Shown: positions 1 to 6,407, numbered from the stretch's first letter. The stretch: DNA of 10,882 nt from Sulfurovum sp. (GCA_021159425.1 JAGGRU010000024.1:1-10882), one strand, 5' to 3'. Notes: generated by a model not told the origin, from the letters alone. Program-made: numbers and translations.

Positions 1-64
1 AGTGATGAGTATCACCCAAGTCACCGATGTAGCTAACATAACGTAGGATCGGTTTACCGACCAT
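1..64 (-). CDS. Possible 5' end of a minus-strand gene, cut by the left edge
   Basis: An open frame reads leftward from an ATG at 64-62 and gives 21 residues beginning MVGKPILRYVSYIGDL before running off the window. Its codons look usable and it would diverge from the toxin-antitoxin operon, leaving about 105 bp for two promoters. There is no convincing Shine-Dalgarno sequence upstream, and a second overlapping frame (ATG at 75-73) is also open to the edge. On the plus strand, two frames end in stops at 34-36 and 44-46, so the tail of a plus-strand gene cannot be excluded. I do not recognise a family from so short a piece. This is only a candidate. Confidence 0.25.
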   Translation of the reverse strand, partial: MVGKPILRYVSYIGDLGDTHH

Positions 65-73
65 TTTAAAAGC

Positions 74-110
74 ATGATAATTTGACAGATTTTTGAGTGA
101 ATATTATCAT
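74..110. repeat. Inverted repeat upstream of the toxin-antitoxin promoter
   Basis: ATGATAAT at 74-81 and ATTATCAT at 103-110 are perfect 8-base inverted arms separated by 21 bases. The core word (GATAAT/ATTATC) is the same as in the repeat over the start of the antitoxin gene. It is probably an upstream operator for the antitoxin or the toxin-antitoxin complex, or a control site for a divergent gene to the left. AT-rich inverted repeats also arise by chance, which limits confidence. Confidence 0.45.
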
Positions 111-113
111 TGA

Positions 114-143
114 TTGACCTGATATAGTATTTTATGTTATAAT
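114..143 (+). promoter_or_regulatory. Sigma-70-type promoter of the toxin-antitoxin operon
   Basis: TTGACC at 114-119 (one mismatch to the -35 consensus) and a perfect TATAAT at 138-143 are separated by 18 bases. The predicted transcript starts near 150, about 20 bases before the antitoxin start. This is the best -35/-10 pair in the window. The -10 overlaps the left arm of an inverted repeat, so a bound repressor would block polymerase. Confidence 0.7.
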
Positions 144-167
144 TATCCTATATTAAAAAAGGATAAT
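142..167. promoter_or_regulatory. Candidate autoregulatory operator over the -10 and ribosome site
   Basis: ATTATCC at 142-148 and GGATAAT at 161-167 are perfect 7-base inverted arms with a 12-base spacer. The left arm overlaps the -10 box. The right arm contains the GGA of the antitoxin's Shine-Dalgarno sequence and ends at the start codon. Type II antitoxins usually repress their own operon through palindromes placed exactly like this. Assignment to this antitoxin is inferred from position. Confidence 0.5.
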
Positions 168-170
168 ATG

Positions 171-422
171 ATGATACAAATTGGTATATCAGATATAAGT
201 AAAAATCCGTCTATTATAGAGAAACTAGATGATATTGCTCAAATACTCAATAAAAAGACAAAGCAGGTAAAAGGTATTTTTATTCCTAATGCCTATTTAG
301 ATAGCTTTGAAGAAGTGATTAAAGAGATAGAATATAAAAAATTTGTAGAGAGAAACAGATCATTAATAGACTCGACAGAGGAAGATAATACACTGGCGGA
401 TGGTTTAGAAGATGCCTATTGA
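171..422 (+). CDS. Phd/YefM-like antitoxin of a type II toxin-antitoxin module
   Basis: This small acidic-tailed protein (83 residues from this start) is the first gene of a two-gene toxin-antitoxin operon. Its N-terminus carries the Phd/YefM-style pattern of a short strand followed by SDISKNPSII, then a helix and a strand near residues 34-39 (VKGIFIP). This is the fold that binds operator DNA as a dimer. The last 17 residues are rich in Asp and Glu and probably disordered, as expected for the part that wraps and blocks the toxin. Two adjacent ATGs exist (168 and 171). AAAAAAGGA ends at 163, so the second ATG has the better 7-base spacing. The stop codon lies 11 bases inside the toxin gene, which favours coupled translation. 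The family call rests on weak similarity plus context; a RelB-like or novel antitoxin is possible. Both arginines are AGA. Confidence 0.7.
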   Translation: MIQIGISDISKNPSIIEKLDDIAQILNKKTKQVKGIFIPNAYLDSFEEVIKEIEYKKFVERNRSLIDSTEEDNTLADGLEDAY

Positions 423-768
423 AAAAGGTGAGATATACCTGGCAAATCTTGGTGATGTTAAATGTGCTGATATTGGTAAGATAAGACCAGTACTGATTTT
501 TCAAAACAATAATCTCAATAGAATGGTAGCCGATAATTTATACAATGACGTCATTATTATCCCTTTAAGTTCAAAGATCAAAGATAATGATTTTACCTAT
601 GTGATTAAAAAGAGAGATGCTTTAAAAAAAGACAGTACGATTTTATGCAATGCTATAAAGATGATCAATTCAAAAAGATTGATGTTGGATGATGGTGTTT
701 TGACAAGACTAAACCCTGATGAAATAAAAGCTGTTGAGAGAAAAATACTTTTATTGTTGGATATATAA
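412..768 (+). CDS. MazF/PemK-like endoribonuclease toxin
   Basis: The predicted 118-residue protein cleaves RNA and is held inactive by the antitoxin encoded just upstream. MazF-family landmarks are visible. KGEIYLANLG (5-14) forms the first strand, GKIRPVLIFQN (22-32) carries the conserved RPV and catalytic-type arginine R25, and VIIIPLSS (47-54) is the strand-turn where many MazF proteins have a catalytic Thr, here Ser53/Ser54. The segment around STILCNAIKMI (75-85) matches the family's later core strand with its conserved N or D. Length is typical (about 110-120). The ATG overlaps the end of the antitoxin gene by 11 bases and there is no strong ribosome site of its own, so it probably depends on translation of the antitoxin. 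All six arginines are AGA, unlike argD downstream. Cleavage specificity cannot be read from the sequence. Confidence 0.88.
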   Translation: MPIEKGEIYLANLGDVKCADIGKIRPVLIFQNNNLNRMVADNLYNDVIIIPLSSKIKDNDFTYVIKKRDALKKDSTILCNAIKMINSKRLMLDDGVLTRLNPDEIKAVERKILLLLDI

Positions 769-829
769 TTATTAGAGATTCCCTAAAATGTAAAAACCAT
801 CTTTGATGAGTACCATAATAACACTTCGC

Positions 830-835
830 TATAAT
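830..835 (+). promoter_or_regulatory. -10 box of the argD operon
   Basis: A perfect TATAAT follows the toxin gene by about 60 bases. No good -35 lies 16-18 bases upstream. Transcription would begin near 842 and give a leader of about 24 bases to the argD start at 866. This placement rules out the longer in-frame start at 803, which lies upstream of the promoter. Confidence 0.55.
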
Positions 836-865
836 ACTATCAATAACAATACATTGGAAACAAAA

Positions 866-2050
866 ATGACTTTAGAACAACAAGATAAAAAATATGTACT
901 TCAAACTTATGCACGTGACTATACGAACTTTGTAAAAGGTGTTGGTTCAACACTGTATGATGAGAATGGACGTGATTATATAGATTTTGCATCCGGGATA
1001 GGGGTGAACTCTGTAGGGCATGGAAATGAGAAACTTGCTTCTGCTATTTGTGAGCAGGCTAAAAAGATCATCCATATCTCAAATTTGCAGGTGATAGAAC
1101 CTCAGGCAAAACTGGCTCAAAAAATAGTTGAGCTTTCCGGTTATGATATGGGAATTTTCTTTGCCAATTCTGGTGCAGAGGCAAATGAGGGTGCTATTAA
1201 AATTGCACGTAAGTATGGCGAGACGAAGTTTGAGAGTAAAAAGTATAAAATTATTACACTTGAACACTCATTTCACGGACGCACGATCACTACAGTAAAA
1301 GCAACAGGGCAGGAGAGTTTTCATACACCTAACTTTTCTCCTTATCCGGCTGGATTTTCTTATGAAAAATCTATAGAAGATGTATATAAAGCGATTGATG
1401 ATGAAACAATTGCGGTTCTCATAGAACTTGTGCAGGGAGAGGGTGGCGTACAGCCTTTTGAAAAAAAGGAGATACAAAAACTCGCAGCACATTTGAAAGC
1501 AGAGGGTATTTTGCTTATTGTAGATGAAGTGCAGACAGGGGTCTATCGTACAGGTGAATTCTTAGCTTCAAATCTTTATGAGATAGAGCCGGATATTATT
1601 ACGCTTGCCAAAGGACTTGGTGGGGGAGTACCTATAGGTGCTGTCATGACCAAACATAAAGAGGTATTGTCAGCGGGTGAGCATGGAAGTACTTTTGGCG
1701 GGAATTACCTGAGCTCTTCTGCCGGCTTGGCTGTACTGGATATATTGTCAACGATGTATGACAGTGGAAGCATTGATGAAACACTGGTTTATTTTGCAGA
1801 GAAACTACAAGATATACTTACAAGATATGGAAACCTGTTTGAAAAAGAAGTGGGTCTTGGACTTATGCGTGGACTGCGTGCCAAGAGTGCAGAGGTGCAA
1901 AGTGCTGTTTTGAAAAATTCACTTAAAGAGGGATTGATCGTTTTAAAAGCAGGAAAAAATACTGTACGCTTTTTACCAAGTATTACCATAAGTAAAAATG
2001 AAATAGATGAAGGGTTTAAACGTTTTGAAAAAGCTATTAGTTCTTTGTAG
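866..2050 (+). CDS. argD: Acetylornithine aminotransferase
   Basis: This PLP enzyme transfers an amino group from glutamate to N-acetylglutamate semialdehyde, giving N-acetylornithine in arginine biosynthesis, and in many bacteria it also serves in lysine synthesis. It is cytoplasmic and 394 residues long, typical for ArgD. Class-III aminotransferase motifs occur in order: NSGAEANEGAIK (101-112) for the phosphate group, FHGRT (137-141) stacking on the ring, DEVQTG (220-225) holding the pyridine nitrogen, and the Schiff-base lysine K249 in TLAKGLGGGVPIGA. GSTFGGN (274-280) and RFLP (368-371), with the substrate-carboxylate arginine, follow. An upstream in-frame ATG at 803 would add 21 poorly conserved residues, but TTGGAAAC 8 bases before 866 and the -10 at 830 favour the shorter form. 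It is first in a probable operon with the TolC-like and MidA-like genes, whose reading frame begins before argD ends. Confidence 0.95.
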   Translation: MTLEQQDKKYVLQTYARDYTNFVKGVGSTLYDENGRDYIDFASGIGVNSVGHGNEKLASAICEQAKKIIHISNLQVIEPQAKLAQKIVELSGYDMGIFFANSGAEANEGAIKIARKYGETKFESKKYKIITLEHSFHGRTITTVKATGQESFHTPNFSPYPAGFSYEKSIEDVYKAIDDETIAVLIELVQGEGGVQPFEKKEIQKLAAHLKAEGILLIVDEVQTGVYRTGEFLASNLYEIEPDIITLAKGLGGGVPIGAVMTKHKEVLSAGEHGSTFGGNYLSSSAGLAVLDILSTMYDSGSIDETLVYFAEKLQDILTRYGNLFEKEVGLGLMRGLRAKSAEVQSAVLKNSLKEGLIVLKAGKNTVRFLPSITISKNEIDEGFKRFEKAISSL

Positions 2051-3230
2051 TTTATTGCTTTCATCCACGCTTTATGCAGATGAATTGAATTCTATACTTT
2101 CAGAAAATAAAGAGTTGCTCTTTGATTATGACTTTAAGAGTAATGAATTGCAGAGTGATATACTTTCAAAAAGCTGGGTTAACCCTGTACAAGTGCGATA
2201 TGGTAAAGATTATACTACTCGTTTTAAAACTGGTACGGTTGATACAGGAACATTCTCAGTATATATTGATCAACCTATCTTTAGATCGGGTGGTATCTAT
2301 TATGCCATTAAATATTCTGCTGCACTTAGAGATGCAAATGAAGCAGAGTTAAAACTTCAAAGACGTCAAATGATCGGTGATGCGGTTTCTATACTCTTTA
2401 ATCTGAAAAAGAATAAACTTGAACAGAAAAAGATGCGTTATTTGGTGAAAAATGACACAATAGATATACGGCAAAAACGTGACTCTTATGATGCAGGTAT
2501 CTTAGATAGTAGTTTTCTTGATCAGGCTATTTTAAAAAAGAGCCAGGATGAAGCAATACTTTTGGAATTTGAACTGAATTATTTGGAATTAAAACAGCGT
2601 TTTTCTCTCTTGAGTGACAAGAATCCAGATAAGCTCCGTCTGCCAAAACTGAAGATGATGAGTAAAAAGAATTATACACAGCAAAACCTGGAATTGAAAA
2701 AAGATGTTCTTCGTGCTGAAGAGTCCTCTTACAATGCAAAAGTAACTGTTGCAAAATACCTGCCTACACTCTCTTTGCAGGGACAATATACGGATGGTGA
2801 TCTTAACCCGTTGTTTGCAGGCAATGGTCCCAGTAATCTTAATGAAGCGTATTATAATTATGGTTTTTCAGTCTCAATGCCATTGGATATTAATTCGTTT
2901 AGCGATATTGAAGCGGCTAAAGTAGCAAAATTAAGAGCAGCAACACAGGTACTTGACAGGAAGGATACTGTCAAAGAAGAGTATCAGTGGATCGATAACA
3001 GTTTGGGTATACTTGATAAAAAGATCTATTTAGCAAGAAAAGATGAAAAAATATATAAAAATCTTTTACGTTTAACAAAAGACCTTGCAGAAGCAGGTGA
3101 AAAAACCTCTTTGGATGCAGATATTATGTCTAACTCTCTACAGGTCAGAAAACTTGATCAGCTAATATACGGTATAGACAAACAGTTGAAATTGTTAAAA
3201 CTTTACATACGGGTTGAGAATGTACTTTAG
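2007..3230 (+). CDS. TolC-family outer membrane efflux protein
   Basis: The product is a predicted trimeric outer membrane channel subunit of the TolC/OEP family, which links an inner-membrane exporter to the outside. A signal peptide (residues 1-24, core LLVLCSLLLSS, cleavage after LYA) precedes the mature protein. The cysteine in the core does not fit a lipobox, so it is unlikely to be a lipoprotein. Repeated organisation is visible: a strand region ending PIFRSGG (90-96), a long alpha-helical region (about 100-200), a second strand region with YLPTLSLQGQY (251-261) and MPLD (291), then a second long helical region to the end. Length 407 is at the short end of the family. The start is uncertain: ATG 2007 lacks a ribosome site, while TTG 2025 lies 10-11 bases after AAGGG and would begin with the more typical MKKLL. 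The gene overlaps the end of argD in another frame. No pump or adaptor protein is encoded in the window, so the substrate is unknown. Confidence 0.85.
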   Translation: MKGLNVLKKLLVLCSLLLSSTLYADELNSILSENKELLFDYDFKSNELQSDILSKSWVNPVQVRYGKDYTTRFKTGTVDTGTFSVYIDQPIFRSGGIYYAIKYSAALRDANEAELKLQRRQMIGDAVSILFNLKKNKLEQKKMRYLVKNDTIDIRQKRDSYDAGILDSSFLDQAILKKSQDEAILLEFELNYLELKQRFSLLSDKNPDKLRLPKLKMMSKKNYTQQNLELKKDVLRAEESSYNAKVTVAKYLPTLSLQGQYTDGDLNPLFAGNGPSNLNEAYYNYGFSVSMPLDINSFSDIEAAKVAKLRAATQVLDRKDTVKEEYQWIDNSLGILDKKIYLARKDEKIYKNLLRLTKDLAEAGEKTSLDADIMSNSLQVRKLDQLIYGIDKQLKLLKLYIRVENVL

Positions 3231-4206
3231 TGCGTATATGCATGAGTGGCTGTACGGTGAAGAGGGTTACTATAAAAATTTTAAAGCCATAGGTAAATCA
3301 GGTGATTTCTATACGGCTGTAAGTACAAGCAGTTTTTTTGGTGCAAGTATTGCAAACTATTTTTATGCACTCCTAAAAGAAGGTAAAGCAGATAGAAATG
3401 GCTGGCTTATAGAGATAGGAGCCCATCAGGGATATCTTCTTTGTGACATGATCCAGTGGTTGTATACTTGTGATCCTACTTTAGTGAAAACCCTTAAATT
3501 TGCTATCGTGGAGCGTCAAGCAGAGGTACAAAAAGCACAACTTGCTTACATAAAAGAGCGTTTTGGGGATGATATACAGATCACACACTTTAATGATATT
3601 GCTGAAGTGGAAGCAGAGTATGCTTTTATCGTAGCAAATGAAATATTTGATGCATTTCCCTGTGAACTCATCAAAGATGAGAAGATAGCCTTTGTGGAAG
3701 CAAATGAGATCACATGGAAAGAAGCTCCTGCTGAAATGTTAGAGTGGGCTAAAACACATCGATTGACTCAAGGTGAGATAGCTGTAGGGTATGAAGAATT
3801 TGCAAAAGAGATGGCATCCGGGATAGAAAAATGTGACTTTGTTACCTTTGATTATGGTGAAAAGTACGTACGTAATGATTTCTCTATCCGTGTCTACAGG
3901 TCACATGAAACATTTCCTCTTTTTGATGAAGCATTGAAACTATCAGAATCCTATAAAAAAGATGATATTACCTATGATGTAAACTTTGGGCATGTGATAG
4001 AGGCATTCTCTGCTGGAGGTTTTGAAGAAGTGGCTTATGAGACACAGGCACGTGCGTTAATACGTTTCGGATTGATCGATATACTTGAACAGTTTGCAAA
4101 ACAGACAACACAAGAGAAGTATGTACGAGAAGCAGATAAGGTTAAAACACTCATATCACCCACAATAATGGGTGACAGGTTTAAAATGGTTCATTTTAGA
4201 AAATAA
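3220..4206 (+). CDS. MidA/NDUFAF7-type SAM-dependent methyltransferase (DUF185)
   Basis: This 328-residue protein belongs to the COG1565 class I methyltransferases. Its mitochondrial homologue NDUFAF7 methylates an arginine of the NDUFS2 subunit during complex I assembly; the bacterial target is not established. Visible landmarks are SGDFYTAVSTSSFFG near the N-terminus (27-41), the SAM-binding EIGAHQG (65-71), the family signature NEIFDAFP (140-147), FDYG (210-213), DVNF (253-256) and a C-terminal MGDRFKM. The ATG overlaps the end of the TolC-like gene by 11 bases and is preceded by GGGTTGAG. A TTG at 3214 would add two residues. It is shorter than many homologues (roughly 350-440). Three genes with no obvious shared pathway, argD, tolC-like and this one, appear to share a transcript. 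The gene ends one base before the stop of the converging lipoprotein gene. Confidence 0.85.
   Translation: MYFSAYMHEWLYGEEGYYKNFKAIGKSGDFYTAVSTSSFFGASIANYFYALLKEGKADRNGWLIEIGAHQGYLLCDMIQWLYTCDPTLVKTLKFAIVERQAEVQKAQLAYIKERFGDDIQITHFNDIAEVEAEYAFIVANEIFDAFPCELIKDEKIAFVEANEITWKEAPAEMLEWAKTHRLTQGEIAVGYEEFAKEMASGIEKCDFVTFDYGEKYVRNDFSIRVYRSHETFPLFDEALKLSESYKKDDITYDVNFGHVIEAFSAGGFEEVAYETQARALIRFGLIDILEQFAKQTTQEKYVREADKVKTLISPTIMGDRFKMVHFRK
4156..4198. terminator. Two adjacent hairpins at a convergent gene end, possible bidirectional terminator
   Basis: TCACCCA (4156-4162) and TGGGTGA (4169-4175) form a perfect 7-bp stem with a 6-base loop. TAAAATG (4182-4188) and CATTTTA (4192-4198) form another 7-bp stem with a 3-base loop. 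Both lie in the last codons of the methyltransferase gene, just before the facing lipoprotein gene. There is no clean run of Ts after the GC-richer stem on either strand, so intrinsic termination is uncertain. It is offered because no other terminator is visible at this junction. Confidence 0.3.
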
Positions 4207-4207
4207 A

Positions 4208-4624
4208 TTACATCGCTTTGAGCATTTTGCATCTTTTGATCGCAGATGCTTCATCTCCTAACATTTGAGTATATTTGTCAAACTTTTCCTGACCTATCAT
4301 AGAAATACATTCGCCTCTACTCATATTGCTTGTAGATGCAGCAGGTGTAACAGGCTCGGTTGTATCTGCTTTTGCAACTGTTACAGGTTTTGCTTTTTTT
4401 GTTTTAGTTTCAGGATACATATATTCTGAAGAGAAATTAGTATCTTCTACCTCTTTTAATTTAATATTTTTTTTAGGAGCTTTAGGAGCTTTATATCTTT
4501 TTTTAGCTTTAGCCTTTGGTTTTTTTACTACTTTCTTAGCTGGTTCTACGACAGGTTGCGGTGTACAACCTACAAACAAAAGAGCTGTTCCAAGAAGTAT
4601 AATATGTAAAGTATTGCGTTTCAT
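4208..4624 (-). CDS. Small Lys/Pro-rich lipoprotein of unknown function
   Basis: A 138-residue secreted lipoprotein. The N-terminus has a basic n-region, a hydrophobic core and the lipobox-like FVGC with Cys20 as the lipidated residue. The mature part opens with a strongly basic Lys/Ala/Pro stretch (about residues 30-55, repeats of KAPK type), like periplasm-spanning or cell-wall-contacting linkers. A Thr/Pro-rich stretch follows, then a compact C-terminal segment (about 100-138) beginning MSRGECISMIGQEKFDKY and containing Cys106 and Cys132, which could pair. I do not know this module's function; similar tails seem to occur in other Campylobacterota proteins (recollection, unverified). ATG 4624 is preferred over the in-frame ATG at 4636 because AGGAAC sits 5 bases upstream of it. 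The gene lies 47 bp downstream of acpS and may have its own promoter. Confidence 0.8.
   Translation of the reverse strand: MKRNTLHIILLGTALLFVGCTPQPVVEPAKKVVKKPKAKAKKRYKAPKAPKKNIKLKEVEDTNFSSEYMYPETKTKKAKPVTVAKADTTEPVTPAASTSNMSRGECISMIGQEKFDKYTQMLGDEASAIKRCKMLKAM
4472..4489. repeat. Two tandem copies of a 9-bp unit in the lipoprotein linker
   Basis: TTTAGGAGC occurs twice back to back, encoding the Ala-Pro-Lys repeats of the basic linker on the minus strand. The repeat is in frame (three codons per unit), so copy-number change would lengthen or shorten the linker without a frameshift. Confidence 0.6.
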
Positions 4625-4654
4625 AAAGTTCCTCATTATTGAATTAATAGTTGT

Positions 4655-4660
4655 ATTATA
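4655..4660 (-). promoter_or_regulatory. Candidate -10 box for the lipoprotein gene
   Basis: A perfect TATAAT read on the minus strand lies in the 47-bp gap between acpS and the lipoprotein gene. A transcript starting near 4648 would have a leader of about 24 bases, with AGGAAC before the ATG at 4624. No -35 is recognisable. It would let the lipoprotein be expressed separately from radA-acpS. Confidence 0.45.
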
Positions 4661-4671
4661 CAGTGAAAAAT

Positions 4672-5019
4672 TTAAGTAATAGCTACAACTGCAATAGCAA
4701 AACCTCCATCATGACTGATGGAGAGAGAAGAGCTAGCGACAGCATGTATCTTTTGGGCGTCTGGGCTTAAAATAAATGAAGGAGCACCTCTTTCATTTTT
4801 TTTGATGCTGATGTCATGAAATGAAAGGTCTGCACCTATGCCGCAGCCAAGTGCTTTTGCTATAGCCTCTTTTGCTGCCCAAAAACCTGCGATTGATTCT
4901 GTTTTTTTTACAAGTTGCAGTTCACTGTCATTTAAAAATTTTGCTTTAAATTTGTCGCCAAACTTTTCCAATGATTTTTCAATTCTACTGATCTGAATAA
5001 TATCTGTTCCGATTTTCAT
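4672..5019 (-). CDS. acpS: Holo-[acyl-carrier-protein] synthase
   Basis: AcpS moves 4'-phosphopantetheine from coenzyme A to a serine of apo-acyl carrier protein, activating it for fatty acid synthesis. The protein is 115 residues, normal for the family. It starts MKIGTDIIQISRIE with the Mg-binding Asp6 and has FWAAKEAIAKAL (46-57) with the second metal ligand Glu51 and the CoA-contacting Lys50. It ends with SISHDGGFAIAV (100-111), the conserved SxSH motif. The start agrees with the family N-terminus, although no good ribosome site precedes it. It lies 35 bp downstream of radA in the same direction, so cotranscription is likely. With plsC across the next intergenic region, the window holds two lipid-synthesis genes, but on opposite strands. 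Confidence 0.95.
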   Translation of the reverse strand: MKIGTDIIQISRIEKSLEKFGDKFKAKFLNDSELQLVKKTESIAGFWAAKEAIAKALGCGIGADLSFHDISIKKNERGAPSFILSPDAQKIHAVASSSLSISHDGGFAIAVVAIT

Positions 5020-5054
5020 AGCGATAGTGTATCGAAAGTTATATTAGAAATGTT

Positions 5055-6407
5055 CTACATCCACTCAACCACCTTAGAAACTTCATCTGCGATAAAACAT
5101 TTGATATTTGTATTTTCTATGGGCTTGTTTGGAATGACAGCTTTAGAGAAGCCTTGTGTTTCCATCTCTTTGAGTCTTTGGGTAAGGCCGGAGATTTCCC
5201 GTATTTCTCCCGTGAGGCTTACTTCACCTAGAAACAGTGTCTCAGAACTTAATTCTCTGTTTCTGTATGAACTTAAAATGGCAGCGATTATAGCAAGGTC
5301 GGCAGAAGGCTCATTGATCTTTATGCCGCCTGATATGTTAATGAAAACATCATAGGTTCCCAATGGAAGATCAAGTTTCTTTTCCAGAAGGGCTAAGAGC
5401 ATACCCAGTCTGTTGTTATCAAAACCTGTAGAAGATCGTTTCGCATGTCCATAAGATTCACTTACCAAAGCCTGTACTTCTATGATAATTGGGCGGCTTC
5501 CTTCCATAATGACTGTCAATGCAGAACCAGACTGGAGTTTCTCTTTGTTAAAGAATTTACCGGCCATACTTTTAGCATCATTCAGTCCCTCTTTGTTCAT
5601 CTCAAAGATACCTACTTCATTGGTAGCACCAAAACGGTTTTTAAATCCTCTTAGCAACCTTAACTCTGAGTTGGTATCTCCCTCAAAATAGAGTACTACA
5701 TCTACCATATGTTCAAGTACCCTGGGTCCGGCGATAGAGCCGTCTTTTGTAATATGCCCGATGATAAAGATAGGGATATTCAGACTTTTTGCAACACGCA
5801 TCAACTCAAAAGTGATGGTTCGAACCTGTGTCACAGAACCTGGTGCAGAGGGTGTTTCATCAGAGTAAAGTGTCTGAATGGAATCAATCACAATAAATTC
5901 AAAATCATGATTGGATATTTCTGAAAGTACGGTACTTAGATTGATCTCCGGAAGGAGATAGAGCTTGTCATGGTTTGCATTCAGTCTGTTCGCACGTAAT
6001 TTTATCTGCCCTGCTGACTCTTCTCCTGAGACATAAAGGACTTTTTTACCTGTTTGTGCAAGGTTACCTGCTATTTTGAGAAGCAGTGTGGATTTACCTA
6101 TGCCCGGACTTCCTCCAATGAGGGTAAGAGAACCCGGAACAACACCACCACCCAGTACCAAGTCCAGTTCAGTACTTCCTGAAGGGAAACGTGTCACATT
6201 GTCTTCTTCTATCTGTGTAATGGGTTTAGCTTTTGAAAGCACAGAACCTGAAGAAGAGCTGCTCGAAGTCTCTTTTAGAAACTTGATCTGGTCTGTGCTG
6301 AGTTCTATCATAGTTTCCCACTGGTTACATGATGTACATTTTCCCATCCATCTTGGAGATTGAAATCCGCATGCCTGACACTCAAACAGGGTTTTTTTCT
6401 TTGCCAT
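5055..6407 (-). CDS. radA: DNA repair and recombination protein RadA
   Basis: RadA (Sms) is a RecA-like ATPase that drives branch migration of recombination intermediates. All domains are present in 450 residues. An N-terminal C4 zinc finger has Cys10, Cys13, Cys24 and Cys27. After a Ser-rich linker (48-56) comes the ATPase with Walker A GGSPGIGKST (98-107) and Walker B FIVIDS (171-176), then the RadA-specific KNRFG (256-260). A C-terminal Lon-protease-like domain carries the GGIKINEPSADLA segment (about residues 366-378). The start at ATG 6407 gives the standard N-terminus; the ribosome site is weak (GAAAG). It diverges from plsC across 134 bp and leads acpS. The shared transcript with acpS has no obvious functional logic. 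Confidence 0.96.
   Translation of the reverse strand: MAKKKTLFECQACGFQSPRWMGKCTSCNQWETMIELSTDQIKFLKETSSSSSSGSVLSKAKPITQIEEDNVTRFPSGSTELDLVLGGGVVPGSLTLIGGSPGIGKSTLLLKIAGNLAQTGKKVLYVSGEESAGQIKLRANRLNANHDKLYLLPEINLSTVLSEISNHDFEFIVIDSIQTLYSDETPSAPGSVTQVRTITFELMRVAKSLNIPIFIIGHITKDGSIAGPRVLEHMVDVVLYFEGDTNSELRLLRGFKNRFGATNEVGIFEMNKEGLNDAKSMAGKFFNKEKLQSGSALTVIMEGSRPIIIEVQALVSESYGHAKRSSTGFDNNRLGMLLALLEKKLDLPLGTYDVFINISGGIKINEPSADLAIIAAILSSYRNRELSSETLFLGEVSLTGEIREISGLTQRLKEMETQGFSKAVIPNKPIENTNIKCFIADEVSKVVEWM

Noticed and set aside
803..865. Longer argD with 21 extra N-terminal residues
   Set aside because: The extension starts upstream of the TATAAT at 830, has no ribosome site and does not resemble the ArgD N-terminus; 866 is preceded by TTGGAAAC.
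4326..4679. Plus-strand open frame of 117 residues with hydrophobic character
   Set aside because: It is antisense to the lipoprotein gene; its hydrophobic look comes from complementing Lys-rich codons, and it has no ribosome site or recognisable family.
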